A DNA stretch of 64,000 nucleotides from Pseudovibrio sp. Ad37 (GCF_001623075.1 NZ_LMCF01000012.1:186001-250000), one strand, 5' to 3'. Counted from the first letter of the stretch, positions 47,693 to 59,282 are shown. Notes: generated from the letters alone by a model not told the origin. Made by a program: numbers and translations.

Positions 47693-48898
47693 TTGTTGCA
47701 GGCAGATGTTATCACATCAAACGAGCTCGCCTCTGTGCAGCAGAGCTCTGCAACAAAAGCACTTCAAAACCCGCCTGTGCGCGTGTTGCAGTCTGCTGTT
47801 GAGGTAGCTGAACTGCAGCAGCAATGGCACCAGCTGGAGCAGGCTTCCAAAGGCAATCCGGTCTTTCAAAGCTATGCCTGGACCATGGCGATGCTTGAAA
47901 ATCCTGCATCGGTCCAATCAGCTAAAATCTTCGCTGTCTACGACCAGCAAAGCCTGATCGCGGTTCTGCCGCTGCGCATTGAAAAGCAAAAGTCCCTGAA
48001 AGCGCTGACTGGTTTAGGAGAGCCTTTTCAGCAGTACTCAGAGATGCTGCTTACTCCCGGCTATAACCCTGCTGCCGTATTGGATTACCTGAAGCCACAC
48101 CTTCAAAAGGCTGGTGCAGATGTTATCCACCTCCGCCAGATCAGAGAGGGCGGTGCACTCTATGAGTATGCCAGCACTCATTTTACCGAGGTCGGAGAGG
48201 CTGATGGCGCTCCATGGCTGGATCTGAACCAGTGGGATAGCTTTGAGGACTATCTGAAGTCCATCTCCGCCCGCTCCCGCAAAACCATCCGCAACCAACG
48301 CAATCGCCTCCACAAATCAGCAGGCCTTTCGCACCGCGTGATCCGGCAGGAAGACCCGGAACTCGAAGCCATGCTTCTGCGAACCCTAAACGGGCGTGAG
48401 AACTGGGTCGAAGCCATGGGTTACTCATCGCGCGCTCTGGAAGGCGATGGCTTGCAGAACGTCCTTCTCTCATTAAGCAAGGGCACGGCCAAAGGCTGCG
48501 AACTCATCGCTTTCGAGCTGAAGCATGGTGATTTGCCAATCTCTACCGAATGGGGTTTTCTGTTCGAAGGCTGCTATTCCGCTTACATGGCTGATTGGAA
48601 TCCGGACTACGAACAATCCAGTCCCGGTAAACTTCACCAGATGGACGTCATCGAGGCGTGTTTTGCGCTTGGGATCGATAAAGTCGATTTCCTCAAGCCA
48701 GCATCCCGCTACAAGATGACATGGACCTCACAGGTCGCCAGTGTCTTTGATACCGTCAGCCCGCTCTCCTTCAAAGGACAGCTCTATGCCAGCCTCTGGC
48801 TCAAGAAGCTGCGCCCCTTAGCAAAGCGCATCGTACTCGCAATGCCAAAAGGTCCGAGAGCATTCCTGATGAGCTCCCTGAAGAAGATCAGGGGCTAA
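47693..48898 (+). CDS. GNAT/FemAB-like acetyltransferase (BioF2/CelD type)
   Basis: 401 aa from a TTG start at 47693, with AAGGGAGAAG just upstream; no ATG fits the N-terminus. NPVFQSYAWTMAMLE, IFAVYDQQSLIAVLPLRIEK, SARSRKTIRNQRNRL (basic loop) and CYSAYMADWNPDYEQSSPGKLHQMDVIEACFALGI (key part YEQSSPGKL) match the acetyltransferase-6 family found in cell-envelope polysaccharide gene sets. It likely adds an acyl or aminoacyl group to an envelope precursor; that is inference. Monocistronic, convergent with rpsA. Confidence 0.8.
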   Translation: MLQADVITSNELASVQQSSATKALQNPPVRVLQSAVEVAELQQQWHQLEQASKGNPVFQSYAWTMAMLENPASVQSAKIFAVYDQQSLIAVLPLRIEKQKSLKALTGLGEPFQQYSEMLLTPGYNPAAVLDYLKPHLQKAGADVIHLRQIREGGALYEYASTHFTEVGEADGAPWLDLNQWDSFEDYLKSISARSRKTIRNQRNRLHKSAGLSHRVIRQEDPELEAMLLRTLNGRENWVEAMGYSSRALEGDGLQNVLLSLSKGTAKGCELIAFELKHGDLPISTEWGFLFEGCYSAYMADWNPDYEQSSPGKLHQMDVIEACFALGIDKVDFLKPASRYKMTWTSQVASVFDTVSPLSFKGQLYASLWLKKLRPLAKRIVLAMPKGPRAFLMSSLKKIRG

Positions 48899-49008
48899 CT
48901 CTGCTGGAGAGGCAGAACTCCCTGAAACAGGACGCTCCAAAGCTCTTTTCAGACATAAGCGCGCAAAAGAATGCGAAACAACGCAAATGAACGCACTTAT
49001 CAACGCAA

Positions 49009-49038
49009 CAAAAAAGCCCGCTCAAATGAGCGGGCTTT
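49009..49038 (-). terminator. Rho-independent terminator of rpsA
   Basis: AAAAGCCCGCTC, AAAT, GAGCGGGCTTT: symmetrical, so it may also serve the convergent GNAT gene. Confidence 0.9.
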
Positions 49039-49062
49039 CTCGTAAAAATCTATTGCTAGATC

Positions 49063-50760
49063 TTATTCGTCGTCGTTCTGCTTCTTCATAGCTGCAGCGA
49101 GGATGTCGCCGAGAGAAGAGGAAGCGTCAGAAGAACCGTACTGTGCAACCGCTTCTTTTTCTTCAGCGATTTCAAGTGCCTTGATGGATACACCAACGCG
49201 GCGGGTCTTCTTGTCGAACTGAGTGATACGAGCTTCGATCACATCGCCAACGTTGAAGCGGGTAGGATCCTGCTCACCACGTTCACGGGACAAGTCAGCG
49301 CGACGGATGAATGCAGAGAGGTCGCCGTCTACGAGTTTAACGTCGAGACCACCGTCTTTGATTTCAGTCACTTCACACTTAACAATTGCGCCCTTACGAA
49401 CAACATCGCCAGCGGATTCAAACGGATCAGCGTCGAGCTGTTTGATGCCGAGAGAGATACGCTCTTTCTCAACGTCAACGTCAAGAACGACTGCTTTAAC
49501 AACATCGCCCTTCTTGTACTCTTCGATGACCTGCTCGCCCGGACGGTTCCAGTCCAGATCGGACAGGTGAACCATGCCGTCAACATCGCCTTCAAGACCG
49601 ATGAACAGACCGAATTCGGTCTTGTTCTTAACTTCACCTTCTACGGTGGCGTTAAGTGGGTACTGCTGTGCGAATGCATCCCATGGGTTCTGCAGAGTCT
49701 GCTTGAGGCCCAGGGAGATACGGCGTTTGGAAGCGTCCACTTCAAGGATAACCACTTCAACTTCCTGGGAAGTAGAAACGATTTTGCCTGGGTGTACGTT
49801 CTTTTTGGTCCAGGACATTTCGGAGACGTGGATCAGGCCTTCGATGCCTGGCTCCAGTTCTACGAATGCACCGTAGTCGGTGATGTTGGTAACACGACCG
49901 GAGAACTTGGAATCCAGTGGGTATTTGGCTTCGATGCCATCCCATGGATCGGTTTCCAGCTGCTTCATGCCGAGGCTGATGCGGTGTGTTTCCTGGTTCA
50001 CACGAACGATCTGCACCTTCACGGTCTGACCGATTGTCAGAACTTCGCTTGGGTGGTTGATACGACGCCATGCAATGTCGGTAACGTGCAGGAGGCCATC
50101 GATGCCACCAAGGTCAACGAATGCACCGTAGTCGGTGATGTTCTTAACAACACCCTCAACGGTCTGACCTTCTTCCAGGCTCTGAACGAGTTCAGAACGC
50201 TGTTCAGCGCGTGTTTCTTCCAGAACAGTACGACGAGATACAACGATGTTACCACGGCGCTTGTCCATTTTCAGGATCTGGAAAGGCTGTGGAGTGTGCA
50301 TCAGAGGAGTAACGTCGCGTACTGGACGGATGTCTACCTGAGAGCGTGGCAGGAATGCTACTGCGCCGTCCAGATCAACGGTGAAGCCACCTTTAACCTG
50401 GTTGAAGATCTGACCAGTAACTTTTTCACCAGCTTCGAAAGCAACTTCAAGGCGAACCCAGCTTTCTTCGCGGCGTGCTTTGTCGCGGGACAGAACAGCT
50501 TCACCCATCGCGTTTTCAACGCGCTCAAGGTAAACTTCTACTTCATCGCCAACGGCCATTTCGCCGTCACGGCCTTTAGCGCCGAATTCCTTCATAGGAA
50601 CGCGACCTTCAACCTTAAGACCTACGTCGATGACTGCGAGGTCTTTTTCGATAGCAACAACGATGCCTTTTACAACGGTGCCTTCAAAAAGGTCGGAAGT
50701 CGCAAAGGATTCTTCCAACAGAGCTGCAAAATCTTCAGCAGCAAAGTTTTGATTTTCCAT
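49063..50760 (-). CDS. rpsA: 30S ribosomal protein S1
   Basis: 565 aa from ATG 50760, with GGAGAT upstream. Six S1 RNA-binding repeats are visible, for example GTVVKGIVVAIEKDLAVIDVG, NITDYGAFVDLGGIDGLLHV, NITDYGAFVELEPGIEGLIHV and NKTEFGLFIGLEGDVDGMVHL. It recruits mRNA to the 30S subunit. Follows cmk on the same strand with a terminator-like hairpin between them. Normal length. Confidence 0.97.
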   Translation of the reverse strand: MENQNFAAEDFAALLEESFATSDLFEGTVVKGIVVAIEKDLAVIDVGLKVEGRVPMKEFGAKGRDGEMAVGDEVEVYLERVENAMGEAVLSRDKARREESWVRLEVAFEAGEKVTGQIFNQVKGGFTVDLDGAVAFLPRSQVDIRPVRDVTPLMHTPQPFQILKMDKRRGNIVVSRRTVLEETRAEQRSELVQSLEEGQTVEGVVKNITDYGAFVDLGGIDGLLHVTDIAWRRINHPSEVLTIGQTVKVQIVRVNQETHRISLGMKQLETDPWDGIEAKYPLDSKFSGRVTNITDYGAFVELEPGIEGLIHVSEMSWTKKNVHPGKIVSTSQEVEVVILEVDASKRRISLGLKQTLQNPWDAFAQQYPLNATVEGEVKNKTEFGLFIGLEGDVDGMVHLSDLDWNRPGEQVIEEYKKGDVVKAVVLDVDVEKERISLGIKQLDADPFESAGDVVRKGAIVKCEVTEIKDGGLDVKLVDGDLSAFIRRADLSRERGEQDPTRFNVGDVIEARITQFDKKTRRVGVSIKALEIAEEKEAVAQYGSSDASSSLGDILAAAMKKQNDDE

Positions 50761-50833
50761 AAAATCTCCTGATGCCATAAGAATGGCGCTCGCCGGCGGG
50801 TTTGTGTTAACACTAAAGGACAAGGGCTCCCGG

Positions 50834-50853
50834 TTTTCAACTCGCGTTGAAAA
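50834..50853 (-). other. stem-loop in the rpsA leader
   Basis: TTTTCAA (50834-50840), CTCGCG, TTGAAAA (50847-50853), about 75 bases upstream of the rpsA ATG. A possible site for S1 autogenous control, by analogy with other S1 leaders. Confidence 0.4.
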
Positions 50854-50875
50854 ACAACCACTTACAAGTAAGTGG
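50849..50875 (-). terminator. terminator or attenuator between cmk and rpsA
   Basis: On the minus strand CCACTTA, CTTG, TAAGTGG, then TTGTTTTT. The T run overlaps the neighbouring stem-loop, so the two structures could be alternatives. Confidence 0.6.
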
Positions 50876-50955
50876 GCCGGCGAAAGCGGTCACACTTGTC
50901 CAAATTCGGTATCGTAACAGTCGCTTGATATAACAAACGCGAACTCCGAAGGCTG

Positions 50956-53006
<2,051 letters not shown>

Positions 53007-53148
53007 TCACCCTAGGGCGCATTGAACTATTGCGAAATTTCGGCAGTGAATGTACGACTTCGGGTAGATTTCTAAGATTTATCTTTGACATGATGGCCAA
53101 CCTGAGGCTAAGGGGGCCGTCAACGAGATACAAACAAAGGTGAGAACC

Positions 53149-53526
53149 GTGGCAAGACCGGAACTCGGAACCAAGCGCCTGTGCGCGGCGTGTGGCGCTA
53201 AATACTACGATTTGAAACGTGACCCGATCATCTGTCCTAAGTGCGGCGACATGTTTGATCTGGGCATGACAGCAAAAACAGCCAAGGCTGTAAAAGCTGT
53301 TCAGAAAGAAGAAGCTAAGGAAGCATTGGTCAAAGACGATGCAGAACTGGTTTCTCTGGAAGAAGCAGACGCTGAAGCATCTGGTGAAGATATTCCTGAG
53401 CTGGAAGATGAAACGATTACTGATGATATCAGTGGTGATGACTCCGATGTTTTCCTCGACGATGAAGATGATGAAGACGCTGCCGTACCTGGCATCGTTG
53501 TGGCTCGCGACGACGACGAAGTCTAA
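53149..53526 (+). CDS. TIGR02300 family protein
   Basis: 125 aa from GTG 53149 (MARPELGTKRLCAACGAKYYD), with AGGTGAG upstream. A zinc-ribbon-like N-terminus (CAACGAKYYD ... ICPKCGDMFD) is followed by a long Asp/Glu-rich, probably disordered tail. Found across alphaproteobacteria next to aroA; function unknown. Divergent from aroA. Confidence 0.9.
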   Translation: MARPELGTKRLCAACGAKYYDLKRDPIICPKCGDMFDLGMTAKTAKAVKAVQKEEAKEALVKDDAELVSLEEADAEASGEDIPELEDETITDDISGDDSDVFLDDEDDEDAAVPGIVVARDDDEV

Positions 53527-53658
53527 TATTTCCACAGCTTGTGAAACTGCAGGCTGTTAAGAGAGTATTCTCTTGAAATGTGGGGGCGGCCCATCTATGT
53601 TCCGCCTCCATCGGCACACAAACTTCATTGAAGTTTCAGTGCCTAAGGAAGAAATGAT

Positions 53659-53734
53659 GGGGCCTTAGCTCAGCTGGGAGAGCGCTTCGCTGGCAGCGAA
53701 GAGGTCAGGAGTTCGATCCTCCTAGGCTCCACCA
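53659..53734 (+). tRNA. tRNA-Ala (anticodon GGC), copy 1
   Basis: 76 nt including CCA. Acceptor GGGGCCT/AGGCTCC, anticodon arm CTTCG-CTGGCAG-CGAAG with GGC, T-loop GTTCGATCC. Reads GCC and GCU codons. Confidence 0.97.
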
Positions 53735-53859
53735 AAGACATTTTGCAAAGAACGTCTGATGTTCTGCGAAGAATGTCTGGTATTTCGCGAGAAATGCATA
53801 CCTTCCTTGAAGATTGCGTAGCAGGGCAACCCAAGCCCGTTTCTAATGCTACATGGTAT

Positions 53860-53935
53860 GGGGCCTTAGCTCAGCTGGGAGAGCGCTTCGCTGGCAGCGA
53901 AGAGGTCAGGAGTTCGATCCTCCTAGGCTCCACCA
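53860..53935 (+). tRNA. tRNA-Ala (anticodon GGC), copy 2
   Basis: Identical in sequence to the copy at 53659-53734, 125 bases downstream. The spacer differs from the flanks and contains an imperfect 21-base duplication (AACGTCTGATG.../AATGTCTGGTA...). Confidence 0.97.
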
Positions 53936-54194
53936 AAATCATTCTGCCAAAAATTCAGCTAAGAATATCCGGCTCTTTCAAAAAAGCTCCCAGCAATGCT
54001 TTTAGTTTATACCTGATCGTCCTCTCATCGTTTTTGGCTGACTTTACGTCGTTTTGGAACGTGTTTGACAAATCGAGCCAATCTCGCGGCAGTGACGGTT
54101 TGCGCACTATGAGAATTGAAGCTCTATCGCCATTGATACGCAAGGAAATTGCTATACATCTGCCGCAACTGGTTCTTTTGAGCAGAGGCTGTCG

Positions 54195-55610
54195 ATGACT
54201 GCACCCGTTGTTATCCATTGGTTCCGTCAGGATCTTCGTTTGAGTGATAATCCTGCTCTGACTGCGGCCTGCGAGGCCGGCGCGGTTATTCCACTCTACA
54301 TCCTGACTGACGGTGAAAAAGGTGCGCGCGAACATGGTGGAGCGACGCTGAACTGGCTGCACCATTCTTTAAAAGCTCTCAATAAAAGCTTGAACGGGCA
54401 GCTGTTGATAATGCGCGGTGACCCATCTGTCATTATCAAGAACCTTCTTCAGGAGACGGAAGGGACGGGCGTTTTCTGGAACAGATGCTACGAGCCCTGG
54501 CGCATAGAACATGATGCACAGCTGAAGTCTGATCTGGAAGAGATTGGCGTAACTGCTAAGAGCTTCAACGGTTCGCTTCTTTGGGAACCATGGCAAGTGG
54601 CAAAGCCAGATGGTGACCCATATAAAGTCTTCACTCCGTTTTATCGTAAAGGTTGTCTTCAAGCGCCAGAGCCGCGTAAGCCCTTACCTACGCCTGAACC
54701 CATGCGGTTACATCAGGTGAGTACAAATGGAGCGCTGTCTCTTGATGAACTGGGACTGATCGACAACCGTCCATGGTCAGCGCGACTGAGCAACTGTTGG
54801 GAGCATGGAGAGCAGGCGGCACAAAACAGGCTCTATTCGTTTCTCGAAAACGGCATCTCCAATTACAAGGAGGGGCGTAATTTTCCCGCTCTCACGCATA
54901 CTTCACGGCTTTCGCCTCACCTGCATTTTGGAGAGATTTCGCCCAATCAAGTCTGGTGGGCGCTCAGTATGCACGAAGAGACGCATGACATTGACCATTT
55001 CCGGAGTGAGTTAGGCTGGCGTGAGTTCTCCTATTCCCTGCTGTTCCATAACCCAACGATTCCTCAAAACAATCTCAATACTAAATTCGAGCGCTTTCCT
55101 TGGGTTTCTGACGACCAACGCTTGTTGGCTTGGCAAAACGGGCAGACGGGTATCCCAATCGTAGATGCAGGTATGCGCGAGTTGTGGCAAACAGGTTATA
55201 TGCATAACCGCCTGCGGATGGTCGTTGGCTCGTTCCTCGTAAAGAACCTGCTGCTGGATTGGCGCTCAGGCGAGGCTTGGTTTTGGGATTGCCTGGTGGA
55301 TGCAGACCTCGCCAATAACTGTGCAAGCTGGCAATGGATTGCTGGCTGTGGAGCTGATGCAGCCCCGTACTTCCGTATCTTCAATCCCGTGCTACAGGGC
55401 GAGAAGTTTGATGGCCACGGTGATTACACCCGTCGCTTTCTCCCGGAGCTCAAAGAATTGCCGGACAAATACCTCTACAAACCCTGGGAAGCTCCTAAAG
55501 ACATCTTGAAAGATGCAGGCGTTGTCCTAGGAAAAACGTATCCGTTGCCAATCGTTGACCTCAAAAAATCACGAGATGAAGCGCTACGTGCTTTTGAGGA
55601 AACAAAATAA
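54195..55610 (+). CDS. phrB: deoxyribodipyrimidine photolyase (class I CPD type)
   Basis: 471 aa. N-terminal antenna domain VIHWFRQDLRLSDNPAL; C-terminal FAD domain with YKEGRNFPALTHTSRLSPHLHFGEISP (shorter diagnostic part SRLSPHLHFGEIS), FRSELGWREFSY, TGIPIVDAGMRELW, MHNRLRMVVGSFLVKNLL and ASWQWIAGCGADAAPYFRIF. It repairs UV-induced cyclobutane dimers using blue light. Monocistronic after the tRNAs. Confidence 0.94.
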   Translation: MTAPVVIHWFRQDLRLSDNPALTAACEAGAVIPLYILTDGEKGAREHGGATLNWLHHSLKALNKSLNGQLLIMRGDPSVIIKNLLQETEGTGVFWNRCYEPWRIEHDAQLKSDLEEIGVTAKSFNGSLLWEPWQVAKPDGDPYKVFTPFYRKGCLQAPEPRKPLPTPEPMRLHQVSTNGALSLDELGLIDNRPWSARLSNCWEHGEQAAQNRLYSFLENGISNYKEGRNFPALTHTSRLSPHLHFGEISPNQVWWALSMHEETHDIDHFRSELGWREFSYSLLFHNPTIPQNNLNTKFERFPWVSDDQRLLAWQNGQTGIPIVDAGMRELWQTGYMHNRLRMVVGSFLVKNLLLDWRSGEAWFWDCLVDADLANNCASWQWIAGCGADAAPYFRIFNPVLQGEKFDGHGDYTRRFLPELKELPDKYLYKPWEAPKDILKDAGVVLGKTYPLPIVDLKKSRDEALRAFEETK

Positions 55611-55731
55611 AATTCAGATCAGAGTGATCTGCCTTCAATCCCGGTCAGTATGAGAACTTGTGCGCGGCAGGATGTCGCAGCCAAATCTAATTTAATTCCC
55701 TGATTTACATCTCTGGGGAGTGGAGGGTTCT

Positions 55732-56220
55732 ATGCGTTTATCTATGATTTCTTTTGTAAGCTCGCTTGTTCTTGCTGGATCAGTAAGTGCTAATGCAGGA
55801 ACTATTGTAGAAGTAGCTCAAGGGGCAGGGCAGTTTAACACCCTTATCGCTGCAGCTCAGGCCGCTGGTTTGGACGGCGCATTAGCGAACGGTGAAAACC
55901 TGACGGTCTTTGCTCCGACCGATGAAGCGTTTGCTGCTCTTCCGGATGGAACAGTAGAAATGTTGCTGAAGCCTGAGAACAAGGGTCAATTGATCGCGGT
56001 CCTGAGCTACCATGTCCTGCCACGAAAGCTCGCGTCCACTGACCTGCCAGGCCGGACAATTCATGTGAAGACAATCAAGGGTTCTGGAGACAAGACACTT
56101 TCCGTCTCAAAAACATCGTCAGGTGTGACAGTCGACAAAGCGAACGTAATCAGCGCCGATATTACTGCAGATAACGGAATAATCCATGTGGTCGATGCAG
56201 TATTGCTACCCTCCAACTAG
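55732..56220 (+). CDS. secreted fasciclin (FAS1) domain protein
   Basis: 162 aa from ATG 55732. A Sec signal peptide (SMISFVSSLVLAGSVSANAG) precedes one FAS1 domain: FNTLIAAAQAAGL, LTVFAPTDEAFAALP, LSYHVLPRKL, and NGIIHVVDAVLLP. FAS1 proteins mediate adhesion outside the cell. The GGGGAGTGGAGGG-rich ribosome site is strong. Confidence 0.92.
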   Translation: MRLSMISFVSSLVLAGSVSANAGTIVEVAQGAGQFNTLIAAAQAAGLDGALANGENLTVFAPTDEAFAALPDGTVEMLLKPENKGQLIAVLSYHVLPRKLASTDLPGRTIHVKTIKGSGDKTLSVSKTSSGVTVDKANVISADITADNGIIHVVDAVLLPSN

Positions 56221-56905
56221 TCTGGGGCAAATCTTCAGTCTGAAGAAGCTCAACTTGGGGGCGTGAAGCGTCAGTTTCGCGCCCTCAGTGCTGTCAAAAA
56301 ACGCGATTAGATGACTCTATTTGATTGAAACGAATACATTTCATCTTTTCGAGCATGCAAACTTTTGCATTAGAAGTTGCATTCGGTGAGTTGCACACAG
56401 TGCGCCTGTGGATAAGTTTGAGCGCCTTTCGCATTCGAAAAACTGCGCCTTAAAGCATTAAGACAGCTCATCCGCAGAAACGTGCAAGGCGCAAAAATAG
56501 ATTTTATTCGCCGTCTAGGTATTTCTCCTTTATATCAAGTGATTAGCCGACAAATCTTTGCATAATGCTCAACATTCGAAATCTTTCGTGTCGAATTTTT
56601 TCGAAACAAAACTTCCAATTTTAGACACTTCAATCATGCTGAACGGCAGAAAATATTGCATAAAAAACAGTCGCCTTGGATCGGTTTCGCTTTTCCGAAA
56701 CATGACAATCTCATGATAATTATGAAAAAAAACGAAGATCCAATTGCAATTCATCGAAACTTCAAGAAACTGTCATCCTAGTGTGAAACACCTAAGTGAT
56801 ATCGCAGATGAGGCGTAGGGGATGGATCGTCACTGCGATGGATCAGGTGTTAACTCCGCTTCGCATGTTAGATTTTTTCAACTTTCCCAATGGGGGGCAA
56901 CAAAA
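56221..56905. promoter_or_regulatory. intergenic region upstream of ugpB
   Basis: About 685 bases. An early hairpin, GGGGCGTGAAGCG.../...TTTCGCGCCC (56256-56286), probably ends the fasciclin transcript. 56480-56800 is AT-rich and should hold the ugp promoter. In other bacteria ugp is under PhoB; I found no convincing Pho box. Confidence 0.4.
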
Positions 56906-58213
56906 ATGACTCTTCGTAAAGCAACTGGTGTCGCAACCTTTGCAGCACTCGCAATGTCTTCAACAGCATCTTTCGCTGCGACAGAAATCAACTGGTGGCA
57001 CGCGATGGGCGGCCGTCTGGGTGAAGTTGTCAACGAAATCTCCACCAAATACAATGCGTCTCAGGACGCGTGTCAGCTGACCCCAGTCTATAAAGGTAAC
57101 TACGAAGAAACCTTGACTGCTGGTATTGCGGCATTCCGTGCTGGCGAACAGCCAAACATTCTTCAGGTATTTGATGCAGGTTCCGCTACCATCATCGGTG
57201 CAAAAGGCGCAGTTGTTCCAGCTGAAGACCTTCTGAAAGACGCTGGTGTTGAATTCAACATCGAAGATTACATTGCTGGTGTTCGTTACTTCTACGCTGA
57301 CGCAGCTGGCAAAATGATCGGCATGCCGTTCAACTCCTCTACCCCAATCCTCTACTACAACGTAGAAGCACTGGCGAAAGCAGGCGTTGAAGCTCCTAAG
57401 ACTTGGGAAGAGTTCGAAGCGATCGCTCCTAAGCTGAAAGCAGCTGGTTATATTCCTTTGGCACAGTCACACCTGCCATGGATCTTCACCGAAAACTTCA
57501 TGTCCCGCCACAACCTGCCATTCGCAACCAACAACAACGGTTACGACGGCGCGAAAGGCACTAAGATCCTCGTGAACAACGATGCGATCAAAATGCACTT
57601 CACAAAGGTTAAAGGCTGGCTCGACGCTGAGCTGTTCGGTTACTACGGCACTGGCTGGGGTGATAACCAAAAAGTATTCCAGGACGGTTCCGCTGCAATG
57701 TGGCTCGGTTCTTCAGGTTCCTTCGGTGGCCTGACAAAATCTACAGACTTCAAATTCTCCGCAACCTACCTGCCTCATTGGGCTTCTGTTAGCGAAACAG
57801 GCACCAACACCTTCATCGGTGGCGCTGCGCTCTTCGCAATGTCCGGTAAGCCAAAAGCAGAAAACGACTGTGTTGCGAACTTCTACTCCTTCCTGACTTC
57901 CGCAGAAATGCAGTACTACTGGCACCAGGAAACTGGTTATGTGCCAATCACCAACGCTGCATATGAGCTGGCAACTAAGGATGGTTATTACGACCGCGTA
58001 CCTGCAGCTGAAATCGGCATCAAGCAGCTGACACTGCCAGGTGGAGACAACACCAAAGGTTACCGCATGGGCTTCTACGTTCAGGTGCGTGACGTGATGA
58101 ACCGTGAATACGGTAAAATCTTCTCCGGTGACAAATCTGTAGACGATGCATTCCAGACCATCGAAGACGAAGCTAACAAGCTTCTGGCTCGCTTTGCTAA
58201 GACGTCTAACTAA
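56906..58213 (+). CDS. ugpB: glycerol-3-phosphate ABC importer, substrate-binding protein
   Basis: 435 aa from ATG 56906. A Sec signal peptide (VATFAALAMSSTASFAA) then INWWHAMGGRLGEVVNEI, PVYKGNYEETLTAGIAAFR, PNILQVFDAGSATI and MPFNSSTPILYYNVEAL. These blocks are typical of UgpB, which binds sn-glycerol-3-phosphate and glycerophosphodiesters in the periplasm. First of the ugpBAEC operon. Confidence 0.93.
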   Translation: MTLRKATGVATFAALAMSSTASFAATEINWWHAMGGRLGEVVNEISTKYNASQDACQLTPVYKGNYEETLTAGIAAFRAGEQPNILQVFDAGSATIIGAKGAVVPAEDLLKDAGVEFNIEDYIAGVRYFYADAAGKMIGMPFNSSTPILYYNVEALAKAGVEAPKTWEEFEAIAPKLKAAGYIPLAQSHLPWIFTENFMSRHNLPFATNNNGYDGAKGTKILVNNDAIKMHFTKVKGWLDAELFGYYGTGWGDNQKVFQDGSAAMWLGSSGSFGGLTKSTDFKFSATYLPHWASVSETGTNTFIGGAALFAMSGKPKAENDCVANFYSFLTSAEMQYYWHQETGYVPITNAAYELATKDGYYDRVPAAEIGIKQLTLPGGDNTKGYRMGFYVQVRDVMNREYGKIFSGDKSVDDAFQTIEDEANKLLARFAKTSN

Positions 58214-58237
58214 GACTTAGCATTGAGACTTTCGCTA

Positions 58238-58269
58238 AGACCGGAGACGCTTTTAAGTGTCTCCGGTCT
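58238..58269 (+). other. 11-base-pair hairpin between ugpB and ugpA
   Basis: AGACCGGAGAC (58238-58248) pairs perfectly with GTCTCCGGTCT (58259-58269). The following CAGGTTGTTTT is only weakly T-rich. It could end part of the transcripts or protect the ugpB mRNA end, giving more binding protein than permease. Confidence 0.65.
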
Positions 58270-58390
58270 CAGGTTGTTTTGGAAATAGAATGTTCCCATG
58301 CGTCAAAGAGCGCAGTGAGCTTTTCTGAACAAGCGGTCAGGCTTGCTAAGCAACCGGCCACCACAACGAAAACAGCGACCAGGCCAGTCC

Positions 58391-59272
58391 ATGAAACGAG
58401 TTCAATTCTCACATCCATTGATGCCATACATGCTGCTGCTTCCGCAGCTGGCAATTGTTGGCGTCTTTTTTCTGTGGCCAGCCGCAGAAGCAATCAGGGC
58501 GTCTTTCTATCTTGAAGACCCGTTTGGCTTCGGCTCCACCTTTGTTGGCCTAGACAACTTTAAAGATGTTGTTTCCGCGAGCGAGTACAGCAGAACTGCA
58601 TGGTTCACACTGATCTTCTCAGCTGCGGTGACATTCTTTTCTCTCAGCATTGCTCTTTTGCTGGCAGTCAAAGCAGACAACGTTATCAAAGGCGCCTCCA
58701 CATACCGCACTCTGCTCATGTGGGTTTATGCGATCGCCCCTCCCGTCGCAGGCCTTGTAGGCGTGATGCTGTTTGACCAGCACATTGGCCCACTCAACGA
58801 TCTTGCCCACGCCCTCGGCTGGAACATGCAGATCGGTGTGAACTATTTTGATACAGCATTTGCTATGACCGTGATTGCGGTTTGGAAGCAAATTCCGATC
58901 AACTTCATCTTCTTCCTCTCTGGTCTCCAGAGTGTTCCAAAATCCGTTCAGGAAGCAGCTGCGGTTGATTGTAGATCTTCTTCACGTCGCTTCTGGACTG
59001 TGACCTTCCCACTGCTGGCTCCAACCAGCTTCTTCCTGTTGATCATCAACATCACTTACGCGCTCTTTGATACATTCGGTATTATCGATCTGGTGCTTAA
59101 GGGTGAGCCAGGCAACAACCCTGTAACGCTCGTTTATAAGGTGTTCCTTGATGGCTTCCGCGGAAACGACCTTGGTGGGTCTTCAGCACAGTCTGTGATC
59201 TTGATGATACTCGTGTTCGCTCTCACTGTGGTTCAGTTCCGCATGATCGAACGTCGCGTGCACTACAGTTAA
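58391..59272 (+). CDS. ugpA: glycerol-3-phosphate ABC importer, permease UgpA
   Basis: 293 aa from ATG 58391 (MKRVQFSHPLMPYMLLLP). Six TM helices. The cytoplasmic EAA loop reads VQEAAAVDCRSSSRRFWTVTFPLLAP; the usual EAAxxDGA has Cys-Arg (codons at 58970-58975) in place of Gly-Ala. The rest of the loop that contacts UgpC is intact. Followed 10 bases later by ugpE. Confidence 0.92.
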   Translation: MKRVQFSHPLMPYMLLLPQLAIVGVFFLWPAAEAIRASFYLEDPFGFGSTFVGLDNFKDVVSASEYSRTAWFTLIFSAAVTFFSLSIALLLAVKADNVIKGASTYRTLLMWVYAIAPPVAGLVGVMLFDQHIGPLNDLAHALGWNMQIGVNYFDTAFAMTVIAVWKQIPINFIFFLSGLQSVPKSVQEAAAVDCRSSSRRFWTVTFPLLAPTSFFLLIINITYALFDTFGIIDLVLKGEPGNNPVTLVYKVFLDGFRGNDLGGSSAQSVILMILVFALTVVQFRMIERRVHYS

Positions 59273-59282
59273 GGAGGGATAG

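Noticed and set aside
49567-50772. 401-codon plus-strand frame
   Set aside because: Antisense to rpsA over its whole length.
53743-54198. 151-codon plus-strand frame between the tRNA genes and the photolyase
   Set aside because: It translates straight through the second tRNA-Ala gene (GALAQLGERF... is a typical tRNA-derived peptide), so it is spurious.
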